Shown one piece after another: positions 18,032 through 28,212 of a stretch of 64,000 bases of DNA. Every line of letters starts with the position of its first letter. The stretch's first letter is position 1. Source of the stretch: Microvirga lenta (GTDB lineage: Bacteria; Pseudomonadota; Alphaproteobacteria; Rhizobiales; Beijerinckiaceae); the NCBI RefSeq assembly GCF_020532555.1, contig NZ_JAJBBR010000014.1, positions 62,001-126,000 on the forward strand. The letters are read 5' to 3'. A program made the translations under genes and the position numbers. The notes below the pieces were generated by a model. It made no database searches, was not told the origin of the DNA, and saw nothing but the letters and a program-made list of their open reading frames with translations.

Positions 18032-19018
18032 CTATGCGGCTTTCCGTTCCGCCAGGGACCGCTCCCAGCGCAGGGCCTGATCCACGATTTCCTCGAGATC
18101 GTCGTGCTGCGGCTCCCAGCCGAGGCTGCGGATCCGGCTCACCTTGGCCACGAGGGCCGCGGGATCGCCCGGGCGGCGCGGGCTGTAGCGGACCTCGAAA
18201 TCGCTTCCTGAGACCTTCTTGACCACGTTGATCACGTCGAGGACGGAGGCGCCGTGGCCGTAGCCGCAATTCATGGTGATGCAGTCGCCGCCGTGGCGGA
18301 TATGACGCAGGGCCGCCAGATGGGCGCGGGCGAGATCGGTGACCTGGATGTAGTCCCGCACGCAGGTGCCGTCCTTCGTGTCGTAATCCGTCCCGAACAC
18401 CTCGAGATGGGGGCGCTGGCCCAGGGCCGCCTGAGCCGCCACCTTGATCAGGTGCGTGGCCTGGGGCGTGGACTGGCCCGAGCGGCCCTTCGGGTCGGCG
18501 CCGGCCACGTTGAAGTAGCGCAGGACCGCATAGCGCAGGCCATGGGCCCGGGACGCATCCTCCAGCATCCATTCGGTCATCAGCTTCGTGCGCCCGTAGG
18601 GATTGATGGGGGAGACGGGCACGTCCTCCGACAGAAGCTCGGCCTCCGCGTTGCCGTAGACGGCGGCCGTGGAGGAGAAGATGAAGTTCTTCACGCCGGT
18701 CGTGACCGCGGCCTCGATCAGGGCCCGGGATTTGACGGTATTGTTCAGGTAGTAGGTCAGCGGATCCGCAACCGATTCCGGCACGACGATCTTGGCCGCG
18801 AAATGAAGGATGCTCTCGATCCCGTGCTCGTCGACGATGCGGGAGACGAGAGCCTGATCGCCCACATCCCCTACGACCAGGGTCGCCTCGGGCGGGACCG
18901 ACCAGCGGAACCCGGTGGACAGATCGTCGAGGACGACCACCTTCTCGCCGGCATCGAGGAGTTCGAGAACCATATGGCTGCCGATATAGCCAGCCCCACC
19001 CGTCACCAGTACCGCCAT
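18032..19018 (-). CDS. galE: UDP-glucose 4-epimerase
   Basis: A 328-residue short-chain dehydrogenase/reductase interconverting UDP-glucose and UDP-galactose for surface polysaccharides. NAD motif GGAGYIGSH at residues 7-15, catalytic Ser/Thr region FSSTAAVYG, and YxxxK in NPYGRTKLMTE; RYFNVAGA is also typical. The start is ATG 19018 with an AGGAGG site about 10 bases upstream; an upstream in-frame extension to 19063 has no support. It is divergent from galU, which supplies UDP-glucose. Confidence 0.95.
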   Translation of the reverse strand: MAVLVTGGAGYIGSHMVLELLDAGEKVVVLDDLSTGFRWSVPPEATLVVGDVGDQALVSRIVDEHGIESILHFAAKIVVPESVADPLTYYLNNTVKSRALIEAAVTTGVKNFIFSSTAAVYGNAEAELLSEDVPVSPINPYGRTKLMTEWMLEDASRAHGLRYAVLRYFNVAGADPKGRSGQSTPQATHLIKVAAQAALGQRPHLEVFGTDYDTKDGTCVRDYIQVTDLARAHLAALRHIRHGGDCITMNCGYGHGASVLDVINVVKKVSGSDFEVRYSPRRPGDPAALVAKVSRIRSLGWEPQHDDLEEIVDQALRWERSLAERKAA

Positions 19019-19206
19019 TTCCCATGTCCTCCTGAACCGCCGCTTCCGAGCAGCTAACCACAACGCTTCAGCTTCAATTCAGGTCCATACCCGCTAGGTT
19101 GAGACTGATGCAATGCAACAAGGCCGGCCTTCAAGCGTTATAGAGATCGAACCTTGACAGTTTCTGCATCCCCACCTTCCTTCAGTATCCAAAGTTCCTG
19201 CTCACC

Positions 19207-20085
19207 ATGGCTCCCTCAATGAAGCGCATCCGCAAAGCAGTCCTTCCTGTCGCCGGTCTCGGGACCCGGTTTCTTCCGGCCACCAAGGCCGTTCCCAAGG
19301 AGATGCTCTGCGTCGTCGACCGTCCCGTGGTCCAGCATGTGGTGGACGAGGCCCGTGCCGCCGGAATCGAGCATTTCATCTTCGTCACCGGCCGCAACAA
19401 GGCGGTGATCGAGGACCATTTCGACATCGCCTACGAATTGAACCGCACCCTGGCGGAGCGGAACAAGACGAAGGAGCTCGAATCCCTGATGAGGGACCAG
19501 CCGCAGGCGGGCCAGACCAGCTTCACCCGCCAGCAGGAGCCCCTCGGGCTCGGCCACGCGGTTTGGTGCGCCCGGGATCTCGTGGGCGACGAGCCCTTCG
19601 CGGTTCTCCTCCCCGACATGCTGAGCCGGGGCTCCATGGAACAGATGATCGCCGCCTACGACAGGCATGGCGGCAACGTCATCGCGGTCGAGGAGGTCCC
19701 CGAGGACCAGACCCATCAATACGGCATCGTGTCCGTGGGCGAGGAATTCGGCCAGACCTTCGAGATCACCGGCATGGTGGAAAAGCCCCCGAAGGGCAGC
19801 GCGCCCTCCAACTACATCATCTCCGGCCGCTACATCCTCCAGCCCGAGATCTTCGATCTTTTGTCCAACCAGCAGCGCGGCGCCGGCAACGAGATCCAGC
19901 TCACGGATTCCATGATCCGCCTGATGAAGGACCAGAAATTCTACGGCATGAAGTATCAGGGCCGCACCTACGACACCGGCTCGAAGGTGGGCTTCCTGAT
20001 GGCGAACGTGGCCTATGCCCTAGAGCGCGAGGACCTCGGCCCCGCCTTTCGCCAGGAGCTCGAGGCGTTCCTGCGACAGAAGTAA
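19207..20085 (+). CDS. galU: UTP-glucose-1-phosphate uridylyltransferase
   Basis: A 292-residue nucleotidyltransferase making UDP-glucose. Nucleotide-binding signature [18 protein letters not shown] near the N-terminus, [11 protein letters not shown] with the uridine-binding GLGHAV, VLLPDML, and late [10 protein letters not shown] and YDTGSKVGF. All are diagnostic of bacterial GalU. There are two close in-frame ATGs (19207 and 19219) and no clear ribosome site, so the start may be four residues later. It is followed after 50 bases by kdsD and faces galE, forming a surface-sugar group. Confidence 0.95.
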   Translation: MAPSMKRIRKAVLPVAGLGTRFLPATKAVPKEMLCVVDRPVVQHVVDEARAAGIEHFIFVTGRNKAVIEDHFDIAYELNRTLAERNKTKELESLMRDQPQAGQTSFTRQQEPLGLGHAVWCARDLVGDEPFAVLLPDMLSRGSMEQMIAAYDRHGGNVIAVEEVPEDQTHQYGIVSVGEEFGQTFEITGMVEKPPKGSAPSNYIISGRYILQPEIFDLLSNQQRGAGNEIQLTDSMIRLMKDQKFYGMKYQGRTYDTGSKVGFLMANVAYALEREDLGPAFRQELEAFLRQK

Positions 20086-20135
20086 GCCGGTTTTCCGGGT
20101 TCCGCGTGGCCGCCGCTCTGTGCTAGAGGGCGGCC

Positions 20136-21131
20136 ATGGCACTTGCACAACCGACGAACCCCTCCCCCGACCAGGCCGTCTCATCGGCCCTGCGGACCCT
20201 CGCCACCGAGCGGGACGGGCTGACCATCCTGATGGCCGCCATCGGCGACGGGCTCGGGCCCGTCTTCACGGCCGCCGTCGACCGGATTGCCGCGGCCCCG
20301 GGCCGAATCATCGTCTCCGGAATGGGCAAGTCGGGCCATGTGGCCCGCAAGATCGCGGCCACCCTCGCCTCCACCGGCACCCCCTCGCACTATGTCCATC
20401 CGGCCGAAGCCAGCCACGGGGACCTCGGCATGGTCCAGCCGGACGACGTGATCATCGCCCTGTCCTGGTCGGGCGAGACCGCGGAGCTCGCCGACCTCAT
20501 CGGCTATGCCAAGCGCTTCCGGGTGCCCCTCATCGCCCTGACGTCGAACGCCGATTCGACCCTGGGCCATGCGGCCGACCTGTGCCTGACCCTGCCCAAG
20601 GCGAAGGAGGCCTGCCCCAACGGGCTGGCGCCCACCACCTCCACCACCATGCAGCTGGCCCTGGGCGACGCCCTTGCCATCGCCCTTCTGGAAAAGCGGG
20701 GCTTCACGGCGGAGCATTTCCGGGTCTTCCATCCGGGCGGCAAGCTCGGGGCGCGGCTCAAGCTCGTCCGCGACATCATGCACAAGAACGAGCGCCTGCC
20801 GATCGTCGGGATCGACGCGCGCATGGACGAGGCCATCGACGAGATCGGCCGGAAAGGCTTCGGCTCGGTGATCGTCGTCAATGCCGACGGAACCCTCGCC
20901 GGCATCGTCACGGACGGCGACCTGCGCCGTAACCTGCGCCCCGACCTGCGGACGCTCCCCGTCTCCGACATCATGACCCGGACGCCGCGCACCATCGCAC
21001 CGGACGAACTCGTCGCGACGGCGCTCGAAATCCAGGAAACCTCGAAGATCACCGCCCTGATCGTGGTCGAGAACCGGCGGCCCATCGGCCTCGTGCACTA
21101 TCTCGACCTTCTGCGCGCCGGGGCGGCGTAA
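20136..21131 (+). CDS. kdsD: Arabinose-5-phosphate isomerase
   Basis: A 331-residue enzyme converting ribulose-5-phosphate to arabinose-5-phosphate, the first step to Kdo in lipopolysaccharide. The N-terminal SIS domain (about 45-185) has VSGMGKSGHVARKIAATLAS and the sugar-binding ALSWSGETAEL; TSTTMQLALGDALA ends this domain. Two CBS motifs fill about 205-325 (DIMHKNERLPIVG and DIMTRTPRTI). Same strand as galU, 50 bases away. A 15-bp hairpin follows the stop. Confidence 0.95.
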   Translation: MALAQPTNPSPDQAVSSALRTLATERDGLTILMAAIGDGLGPVFTAAVDRIAAAPGRIIVSGMGKSGHVARKIAATLASTGTPSHYVHPAEASHGDLGMVQPDDVIIALSWSGETAELADLIGYAKRFRVPLIALTSNADSTLGHAADLCLTLPKAKEACPNGLAPTTSTTMQLALGDALAIALLEKRGFTAEHFRVFHPGGKLGARLKLVRDIMHKNERLPIVGIDARMDEAIDEIGRKGFGSVIVVNADGTLAGIVTDGDLRRNLRPDLRTLPVSDIMTRTPRTIAPDELVATALEIQETSKITALIVVENRRPIGLVHYLDLLRAGAA

Positions 21132-21152
21132 GAAACCCCGCCTCCGGAATAC

Positions 21153-21187
21153 GAGCGGCCGCCGGAGGGTATCTCCGGCGGCCGCTC
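21153..21187 (+). terminator. Strong hairpin between kdsD and the chemoreceptor gene
   Basis: GAGCGGCCGCCGGAG (21153-21167) and CTCCGGCGGCCGCTC (21173-21187) are perfectly complementary over 15 bp around the loop GGTAT. GCGTTTC follows on the plus strand, a short T stretch. It lies between convergent stops at 21131 and 21213 and probably ends both transcripts. Confidence 0.65.
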
Positions 21188-21212
21188 GCGTTTCATGCCT
21201 GATTGGTGGGGT

Positions 21213-22898
21213 TCAGGCGGCCTTGACGCCGGCGAGGAAGCTGGCGACCTCGTGGCCGAGCTCCTCGGAGTGGCGCGCCAGTTCCTGCGCCGCTCCCAGA
21301 ACCTGGGATGCGGCGGCCCCGGTCTCGCCCGCGCCCTGACGCACCTCGCCGATATTGCCCGTCACCGCCTCGGTGCCGCGGGCCGCCTCCTGCACATTGC
21401 GGGAGATCTCCTGCGTCGCCGCCCCCTGCTCCTCCATCGCGGCCGCGATGGTGGTGGAGATCTGCGACATCTCCCCGATGGTCTGCGCGATCTCGTGGAT
21501 CGCCGCCACCACCTCCTGGGTCGCTTGCTGCACGCTGGCGATCTGGCTGCCGATCTCGTCCGTCGCCTTCGAGGTCTGGGTCGCCAGCTCCTTGACCTCG
21601 CTCGCCACCACGGCGAAGCCCTTGCCGGCTTCGCCCGCGCGGGCCGCCTCGATGGTGGCGTTGAGCGCCAGCAGGTTGGTCTGGCCCGCAATGGTGTTGA
21701 TGAGCGCGATCACGTTGCCGATCTTCTCGGCGGTCCCGGCCAGGGCCTGAACCGTGGCGTTGGTGCGCTGCGCCCCCTGCACCGCCCGCTCGGCGATCTG
21801 CGACGACTGGTTCACCTGGGCGGCGATCTCGCGGATCGAGATCGACATCTCCTCGGTGGCGGCCGCCACCGTCTGCACGTTGGCCGAGGTCTGCTCGGCG
21901 GCCGAGGCCACGCTCACGGACTGGCGGGTGGTCTGGTCGGCGATGCCGGTCATGCCCTGGGCGGTCACCTCCATCTCGGTGGCGGCGGAGGCAAGCCCTT
22001 GCGTCAGGGCGGAGACATTGGCCTCGAAGCGCTTGGTGAGCTCGTCCAGGCGCTGCGCCCGGCGCATCTTGGCATCGGCTTCGAGCGCCGCCGCCTCGTC
22101 GGCCTCGCGCTTGGCGATCATCGCCTCCTTGAACACCTGGACCGCATCCGCAATGGTGCCGATCTCGTTCCTTTCGCCCCGGTGCGGCACCTCGGCGGCG
22201 AGATCTCCGGCCGCCAGAGCCCGCATCGGCGCCACCACCGACGAGATCCCGCTCGACACGGAGCGCACGATCAGGAATGCAAGGGCGACGGCGAGCGCCA
22301 GGCCCGCGGCAAGAACGCCGATCGTCAGGTTCCAGGTCGAGGAATAGACATTGGCTGCGTTCTGCCGGGCTTCATCGGCCTCGCTGCTGTTCCACTTCAC
22401 GAGCCTGGTCAGAACCTCGTCGATCTGCTGGGCCAGCGGGACAGCCTTCCCGGAGATGAGCTCGCGCGCCGCGACGGTCTCGCCGTTGCTGGAAAGGGCG
22501 AGGATCGCCTTGGCTTCCTTCACGTAGGCCTGCCACAAGGCATCGAACTGTTCGAACTGCTTCCGATCCTCGTCCTGAACGATGGTTTTCGCGTAAGCGC
22601 CTTCAGCGTCCGCAATCGTCTTGAGGCTTTTATCGATCTGCCCCTCGATCGCCGTCGCCTCGTCGGCCGAGGCGATCACGTGCCTGAGGACGAGAGTCCG
22701 GAACGTCGTCACTTCGTTGTTGAGGGCGCCGATTTCCCGCACGGCCACGAGCCAGTTGTCGGCGATCTCGTGCGTCTGCTTGTTGATCTGGTGGAGCCCG
22801 CGCAGGCCGAGGCCGCCGAGCCCTGCAAGAAGCAGGGCCAGGAACGCGAAGGCGCCGATGAGTTTGGTTCGAATCGAGAGATTCCGGAGAAATTTCAT
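21213..22898 (-). CDS. Methyl-accepting chemotaxis protein
   Basis: A 561-residue inner-membrane chemoreceptor. TM1 lies near residues 11-31 and TM2 near 185-207, enclosing a helical periplasmic sensor of about 150 residues (4HB-type). A HAMP domain follows (about 208-260; [22 protein letters not shown]) and a long coiled-coil signalling domain (about 290-540). Its tip contains [32 protein letters not shown], which binds CheA/CheW. No C-terminal CheR-binding pentapeptide is visible (ends in FLAGVKAA). No chemotaxis genes are adjacent, as is common for orphan receptors; ligand unknown. Confidence 0.95.
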   Translation of the reverse strand: MKFLRNLSIRTKLIGAFAFLALLLAGLGGLGLRGLHQINKQTHEIADNWLVAVREIGALNNEVTTFRTLVLRHVIASADEATAIEGQIDKSLKTIADAEGAYAKTIVQDEDRKQFEQFDALWQAYVKEAKAILALSSNGETVAARELISGKAVPLAQQIDEVLTRLVKWNSSEADEARQNAANVYSSTWNLTIGVLAAGLALAVALAFLIVRSVSSGISSVVAPMRALAAGDLAAEVPHRGERNEIGTIADAVQVFKEAMIAKREADEAAALEADAKMRRAQRLDELTKRFEANVSALTQGLASAATEMEVTAQGMTGIADQTTRQSVSVASAAEQTSANVQTVAAATEEMSISIREIAAQVNQSSQIAERAVQGAQRTNATVQALAGTAEKIGNVIALINTIAGQTNLLALNATIEAARAGEAGKGFAVVASEVKELATQTSKATDEIGSQIASVQQATQEVVAAIHEIAQTIGEMSQISTTIAAAMEEQGAATQEISRNVQEAARGTEAVTGNIGEVRQGAGETGAAASQVLGAAQELARHSEELGHEVASFLAGVKAA

Positions 22899-23088
22899 GT
22901 TTTACGCCCACCCATATGAGATGCCTTATGCCGCAAAAGACGGCGCATCCCGCTGGTGGGCCGAACTAGACCAGTATTCTTAAAGGGATGTTACGCAAGG
23001 TCATCGAACCGGGACGATTTTCGAAGAGCACACAAGCCCTTGCGCCGGGTCTCGCAATTTCCCGGCCATGTGTTCAAGACGGCTGCAA

Positions 23089-23538
23089 TCAGGGATCGTC
23101 CACCACGAGCGTCGTCCCCTCGATCCGGACGACGCGCACCCTTGCGCCCGCGAACCGGTCGGCGCCGGTGACGCGCCAGGAGCTGTCGCCGACCCTGATG
23201 CGCCCCTCCCCGCCCTTGATCGGCGTCTCCAGCGTAAAGACCTGCCCCACGAGGGACTGCCCCCGCTGGTTGAGCCGGTCCGCCTGCGTGTCCGGCTGAG
23301 TGCCGGGACGCATGATCATCCGCCCCAGGATGGCGGCCGCCAGGGACAGGGCCGCGAAGACCAGCGCGCAAGCCTGCCAGGAGAGGGACAGGGCGGCATC
23401 GAGCAGCCCGGTCAGGATGGCTGCGAGGCCGAGCCAGATAAAGAAGCTGGCCGGCAGCAGGAGCTCGAGGCCGATCAGGACGAGCCCGAGGATGATCCAG
23501 ATCCAGGCTCCGAGCCCGGCGACGGCATCCGCGATCAT
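23089..23538 (-). CDS. NfeD-family membrane protein
   Basis: A 149-residue short NfeD protein. Three to four hydrophobic helices occupy residues about 5-85 (LGAWIWIILGLVLIGLELLL, LSWQACALVFAALSLAAAILG). The C-terminal OB-like beta-barrel (about 90-145) has GQVFTLETPIKGGEGRI and GDSSWRVTG. NfeD proteins partner SPFH/stomatin proteins in membrane quality control or microdomains. The start overlaps the stop of the SPFH gene by 4 bases, so the pair is translationally coupled. Confidence 0.92.
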   Translation of the reverse strand: MIADAVAGLGAWIWIILGLVLIGLELLLPASFFIWLGLAAILTGLLDAALSLSWQACALVFAALSLAAAILGRMIMRPGTQPDTQADRLNQRGQSLVGQVFTLETPIKGGEGRIRVGDSSWRVTGADRFAGARVRVVRIEGTTLVVDDP

Positions 23539-24515
23539 GGGCGCTCCGACGGGCCGGCGACGCTCGGGACGCTACGCGGTTGTTTCGGGGAGGCCGCTCC
23601 CTCGCCGAAGACCGATCTGGTGAGTTCCGCAATGCCTCCGAGCGTTCCGGCAAGGCCTGCGGCCTCGATGGGAACGATCACCACCTTCTGGTTCGGCGCC
23701 GAGGCCAGGGTGCGAATGGCATCGATGTATTTCTCCGCCACGATGAAGTTGGCGGCCGCCAGGTCGCCCCGGGTGATGGCCTCGCTCACCATCGCGGTCG
23801 CCCTGGCCTCGGCTTCGGCCAGACGCTCCCGGGCCTCGGCGTCCCGGAAGGCCGCCTCCTTGCGCCCCTCGGCGGACAGGATCTGGGACTGCTTCTCACC
23901 CTCGGCACGCAGGATCTCGGCCTGACGAAGTCCCTCGGCTTCCAGCACGGCGGCGCGTTTTTCGCGCTCCGCCTTCATCTGCCGCGCCATGGCACCGGCC
24001 AGATCCGCCGGCGGGACGATATCCTTGATCTCGACCCGGGTGACCTTGGCGCCCCAGGGCGACGCGGCCGCATCGACGACGCGCAGGAGGCGCTCGTTGA
24101 TCTCGTCCCGGTGGGACAGAAGCTCGTCGAGGTCCATGGAGCCGACCACCGTGCGGATATTGGTCATGGTCAGGGTGAGGAGAGCCTGATTGAGGTTCGA
24201 AACCTCGTAGGATGCGCGGGCGGCATCCAGCACCTGGAAGAACGCCACCGCGTCGATGGTGACGCCCGCATTGTCGCGGGTGAAGGCCTCCTGGCTCGGA
24301 ACGTCGAGCACCTGCTCCATGACGTTCACCTTCTTGCCGATCTGCTCGACATAGGGAAGGATCAGGCCGAGACCGGGACCGAGGGTTCGCGAGTAGCGCC
24401 CGAACCGCTCGACCGTATAGGCATAGCCCTGCGGCACGGTCCTCACGCCCATGGCGACCGTCACGATCACCACGATCACGAAGGCCACCACGAAAAGATC
24501 GAAACCAAACGGCAT
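23535..24515 (-). CDS. SPFH/Band 7 (stomatin-like, QmcA-type) membrane protein
   Basis: A 326-residue membrane-anchored protein. One N-terminal hydrophobic anchor (FDLFVVAFVIVVIVTVAMG) is followed by the Band 7 domain (VPQGYAYTVERFGRYSRTLGPGL, then TRDNAGVTIDAVAFFQVLD) and a long Ala/Glu/Arg coiled coil (about 175-265) for oligomerisation. The family builds ring assemblies around membrane proteases. The start is ATG 24515 with GGAGG five bases upstream rather than an earlier in-frame codon. Operon order: hemH, this gene, nfeD. Confidence 0.93.
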   Translation of the reverse strand: MPFGFDLFVVAFVIVVIVTVAMGVRTVPQGYAYTVERFGRYSRTLGPGLGLILPYVEQIGKKVNVMEQVLDVPSQEAFTRDNAGVTIDAVAFFQVLDAARASYEVSNLNQALLTLTMTNIRTVVGSMDLDELLSHRDEINERLLRVVDAAASPWGAKVTRVEIKDIVPPADLAGAMARQMKAEREKRAAVLEAEGLRQAEILRAEGEKQSQILSAEGRKEAAFRDAEARERLAEAEARATAMVSEAITRGDLAAANFIVAEKYIDAIRTLASAPNQKVVIVPIEAAGLAGTLGGIAELTRSVFGEGAASPKQPRSVPSVAGPSERP

Positions 24516-24586
24516 GAGGCCTCCGGGCAACGCCACCTTGTTGCGCGAAGCCCAGATTTATCCGAAAGCTGCGGCGACGCCTAGGG

Positions 24587-25648
24587 CTAGAGCCAGCCCT
24601 GCAGTTCCCGCTCCACAACGTGTCGGATCACCCGCATGCCGTCCTCGCTGTCGTTGAGGCAGGGCAGATAGGCGAATTCCTCACCGCCGTGATGCATGAA
24701 GATCTCGCGGTTCTCGCCGTCGAGCTCCTCCAGGGTTTCCAGGCAGTCGGCCGAGAAGCCCGGCGCCACGATGGCCATGCGCTTCACGCCGCTCTCGGCC
24801 AGCGCCTGCACGGTCTTGTCGGTGTAGGGCTGTAGCCATTCGGCCGTGCCGAAGCGGGACTGGAAGCTCATGCGGAACTTGTCCGCCGGCCAGCCGAAAG
24901 CCTCGCGCATCAGGCGCCAGGTCTTCACGCAGTGGCAGTGGTAGGGGTCGCCCTTGAGCAGGTACTCCTTCGGCACGCCGTGGAAGGAGACCAGGATCAC
25001 CTCCGGCTCGAAGGGCAGCTTCGCCAGATCCCGCTTCATCGAGGAGACCACCGCGTCGATATAGGCCGGGTCGTCGTAGTAGGGCGGCGAGACCCGGATG
25101 GTCGGCTGCCAGCGCATCTCCATCAGGGCCCGGAAGGCCTGATCGCAGGCGGTCGCCGAGGTGGCGGCCGAGTATTGCGGGTAGAGCGGCACGAGGAGAA
25201 TGCGGTCGCAGCCCTGGTCGAGCAGGGCCTGAATGCGCTCGCGCACCTCCGGCTTGCCGTAGCGCATGGCCCAGTCGACCGTGATCTTGTCGCCGGCGAT
25301 GCCCTTGAGATGCTCCGCGAGCTGCTCGGCCTGGCCTCGGGTGATCGTCTTGAGGGGGCCTTCGTTGCGCTCGTTGTTCCAGATCGACGCGTAGTCGCGG
25401 CCCTTGGGGCCGGGGCGCTTCGTCAGGATGATCAGGTTCAGGATCGGCCACCACAGGAGGCGCGGGGTTTCGATGACGCGCCGGTCCGAGAGGAACTCCT
25501 TCAGGTAGCGCCGCATGGGCCAGTAGCTGGTCCCCTCGGGCGTCCCGAGATTGAGAAGCAGCACGCCGACCCGCCCCGTTTTGACGGTGGGATGATCCAC
25601 CGGGCGCACGCCCTGCCGGAGATCGGCCAGCTTCACTGTTTCGTTCAT
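24587..25648 (-). CDS. hemH: Ferrochelatase
   Basis: A 353-residue enzyme inserting Fe2+ into protoporphyrin IX, the last haem step. Family landmarks are VGVLLLNLGTPE at the N-terminus, LFPLYPQYS-like LLVPLYPQYSAAT, the catalytic His in LVSFHGVPKEYL, the HCHCVKTW segment and the acidic CLETLEELDGEN. The start at 25648 is chosen for its AAGGGG site. The SPFH gene follows 71 bases downstream on the same strand. Confidence 0.96.
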   Translation of the reverse strand: MNETVKLADLRQGVRPVDHPTVKTGRVGVLLLNLGTPEGTSYWPMRRYLKEFLSDRRVIETPRLLWWPILNLIILTKRPGPKGRDYASIWNNERNEGPLKTITRGQAEQLAEHLKGIAGDKITVDWAMRYGKPEVRERIQALLDQGCDRILLVPLYPQYSAATSATACDQAFRALMEMRWQPTIRVSPPYYDDPAYIDAVVSSMKRDLAKLPFEPEVILVSFHGVPKEYLLKGDPYHCHCVKTWRLMREAFGWPADKFRMSFQSRFGTAEWLQPYTDKTVQALAESGVKRMAIVAPGFSADCLETLEELDGENREIFMHHGGEEFAYLPCLNDSEDGMRVIRHVVERELQGWL

Positions 25649-25767
25649 CGGACACCCCTTGGCCGGCCCGGACACCCGGCGGCGCTCATTGCAGGATTTC
25701 TAGATAATCGTTTCGCTTGTTTCCGCCAACGTGATGGCGTGTCACGGCAATGGGAAATCTTCGGGCG

Positions 25768-28014
25768 TCACGCGGCCGGATCGAGAAGGGTCGCTTCCTT
25801 AAGGATGGTGTCGATGGACACCCGCAGCCCGGCCTGCTCGAATTCCATATCGACCTTGGCATTGAGCTGCGTCGTGAGCACCCGGTGCAGCAGACGCGAG
25901 CCGAAACCCTGGCGCTTCGGCGGCTGGACGGGAGGACCGCCGCTCTCGGTCCAGCAGAGCTTCAACCGCACGCCCTCCGCCTGCGGCTCCGACATCCAGC
26001 GCACCGTGACGCGCCCGGAACTCACCGACAGGGCGCCGTATTTCGCGGCGTTCGTGGTCAGTTCGTGAATCGCCATGCCGATGGGCACGGCCGCCTCGGA
26101 CGGCAGCTCGACGGCAGGCCCCTCCAGGACGATGCGTTCGCCCGAATCGTGCCGGTAGGGGCTGAGCTCCTTTTCAAGGATCTCCCGCAGGGACGCGGTC
26201 TGCCACACCGCCTCGGTGAGGAGGGAATGGGTGTTGGCGAGGGAAATGATGCGGCCGACGAAGGCCTCGTAGAACTCGTCGATGTTGGAGGTCGAGCGGG
26301 CGGTGGCGCCGACCACCGCCTGAACGGTCGCGAGGGTGTTCTTCACCCGGTGATGCAGTTCGCGGATGAGAAGGGATTGCTGCGTCTGGGCCTGCTTGCG
26401 CTCCTCGATCTCATGCTGCGCCGCCTGGTACAGGCGGCCGTTGTCGATGGCGATGGCGGCCTGGGCCGCAAGGCCCACCATGAGACGCTCGGCGCGCTCC
26501 GTGAAGACGCCCGGCTTCTCGTGCCCGAAGAAGAGGCCGCCATAGACCTCGCCCGTGCGCGAGACCACCGGAATGGCGAGGTAGCTCCTGACCGGCAGAT
26601 GCCCCTCGGGCATTCCCTTGTGAGGTTCGTTCTGGCCGTAGCGGGGATCCGTCGTGATGTCGTCGGACCGCACGATGCCGGACCCTTCGAAGGTGGGCCC
26701 GAAGACCTTGGTGTTGCGCGGCATGGGAAACTGCGAGAACTTCTCGCGCGGCGCGCCGGAGAGGGCGTAGAGCGTATATCGGTCGTTGCCCGGATCGACC
26801 ACGTTGTAGAACAGCGCCCCGAACTGGGCGCCGGTCAGCACCACGCCCGCATCCGTGATGCTCTGCACCACGCGGTCGAGGTCGAGCTCGGCCGACAGGG
26901 CCGCACCGGTCCGGTTGAGGATTTCGAGCGCGTTGGTCTCCGACTGGAGGTCCCGGGTCCGCTCCGCCACCTCCTTTTCCAGAAAGGCGGCGCTCGCCGC
27001 CTGCTCCCGGAACTGCTGCGAGGCAAGGGCCGTCAGCGCCAGAAGCGCCAGGAGGGCGATCAGCGCGAAGGCGCCGTAAAGGCGCGTCTGCGCGATCCAG
27101 GGCGCCCAGTAGGCGTCCTGTGGAATGCTGACCCGGATGTAGAGCGGAAGGTCCCCGACCCGGTGATAGGAGCCGATGCGCTCCCTCCCCTCGCTGAGGA
27201 AGGTGTAGGTGCCCGCACGGCTGTTGCGGACGAGCGCGTTCTCGAATGCCTCCCTGTCGCTGGCGACGAATGCCAGATCCTTAGGGGCCGGGAACTGGGC
27301 GAGAACCTTCGAATCGTCGCCGCGCAGCAGGGTGATCCGGCTTCCCTTCGGCAGGCGCAGCGTTCCCCAGTAATTGCTGAAATAGGACAGGGACACCGTC
27401 ACCGACACGATGCCGCGGAAGGAGCCCGCCGGGTATTGCAGGCGGCGGCTGACCATGAAGGTCGGCTCCTTCGTGACCCGCCCGATGATCGGCTCGCCCA
27501 CGAACAGTCCCTTGTCCGTGGCGTACTGGGCGTAGAACGCATCCCGGTCCGCCACGTTGGATTCCGGCGTCGGGAACTGCGCCGACGTCATCCGCAACCG
27601 TCCGGTCGCGTCGTTCAGCCAGATGTTGTCGATGTAGGGGAGCGCTTCCTTGATCGCCCGGATCTGCTCCCACAGCCTCCGCGAAGGCTCGATGGTGTAC
27701 CAGCTCTCGTCCTCGACCAGGGCTGCCGTCTGCTTGAGGGTCAGATCGGTGACTTCGAAGAGGCGCGCGGCGTGGTCCGCCAGGAAGAAGGCGTTGCTCC
27801 TCGTATCCTCCTCATGGCGCTGCAGCAGGCGGCTGCGCTGCTCCCAGGCGATGTAGCCGAAGGTGAGGAAGATGAATGCGACGCCGAACAGGCCCAGGAT
27901 GACGGAAAACCGGCCGCGCGAAGCCGACCGGCGCTGCCGCTTCTTCACGAAATCTGAGGGAACCGGACGCGTTGTGGCCTGCAAAGGGAGGTCGCTCTGG
28001 GTTCTCGGAGCCAT
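25768..28014 (-). CDS. Membrane sensor histidine kinase, GAF plus HWE/HisKA_2 type
   Basis: A 748-residue sensor kinase. TM1 (about 36-56) and TM2 (about 305-328) enclose an extracellular sensor of about 250 residues, dCache-like by pattern. A GAF domain follows (about 375-510; VLTGAQFGALFYN, VVSRTGEVYGGLFFGHEKPG). The dimerisation helix is RELHHRVKNTLATVQAVV with the phospho-accepting His near residue 550, the signature of the HWE/HisKA_2 family. The ATPase domain has IHELTTNAAKYGALS. Members often signal to PhyR/general-stress or to unlinked regulators; no regulator gene is adjacent. Confidence 0.93.
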   Translation of the reverse strand: MAPRTQSDLPLQATTRPVPSDFVKKRQRRSASRGRFSVILGLFGVAFIFLTFGYIAWEQRSRLLQRHEEDTRSNAFFLADHAARLFEVTDLTLKQTAALVEDESWYTIEPSRRLWEQIRAIKEALPYIDNIWLNDATGRLRMTSAQFPTPESNVADRDAFYAQYATDKGLFVGEPIIGRVTKEPTFMVSRRLQYPAGSFRGIVSVTVSLSYFSNYWGTLRLPKGSRITLLRGDDSKVLAQFPAPKDLAFVASDREAFENALVRNSRAGTYTFLSEGRERIGSYHRVGDLPLYIRVSIPQDAYWAPWIAQTRLYGAFALIALLALLALTALASQQFREQAASAAFLEKEVAERTRDLQSETNALEILNRTGAALSAELDLDRVVQSITDAGVVLTGAQFGALFYNVVDPGNDRYTLYALSGAPREKFSQFPMPRNTKVFGPTFEGSGIVRSDDITTDPRYGQNEPHKGMPEGHLPVRSYLAIPVVSRTGEVYGGLFFGHEKPGVFTERAERLMVGLAAQAAIAIDNGRLYQAAQHEIEERKQAQTQQSLLIRELHHRVKNTLATVQAVVGATARSTSNIDEFYEAFVGRIISLANTHSLLTEAVWQTASLREILEKELSPYRHDSGERIVLEGPAVELPSEAAVPIGMAIHELTTNAAKYGALSVSSGRVTVRWMSEPQAEGVRLKLCWTESGGPPVQPPKRQGFGSRLLHRVLTTQLNAKVDMEFEQAGLRVSIDTILKEATLLDPAA

Positions 28015-28172
28015 GCCGCCCGATCAGGGACGGCAGAGATTATCCATGAATGTATGAAGCCGGGATCGGGAGAGGCTTTGGGCGAGCCGGACCCGGTCCG
28101 GGGCATATCCTTTCCGGGTTTCGAACTCGATGCGCCCCAGAGTCACATTGGACCAAAGGTGCGCCGCGAGGC

Positions 28173-28197
28173 GCCGGGGCTCAGGGCGAGCCCCGGC
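28173..28197 (-). terminator. Possible terminator of the nucleotidase gene
   Basis: GCCGGGGCT and AGCCCCGGC pair perfectly over 9 bp around a 7-base loop, 15 bases after the stop of the 5'-nucleotidase-like gene on the minus strand. No T-run follows, so termination strength is uncertain. Confidence 0.4.
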
Positions 28198-28212
28198 AGG
28201 CATGACGGTGGC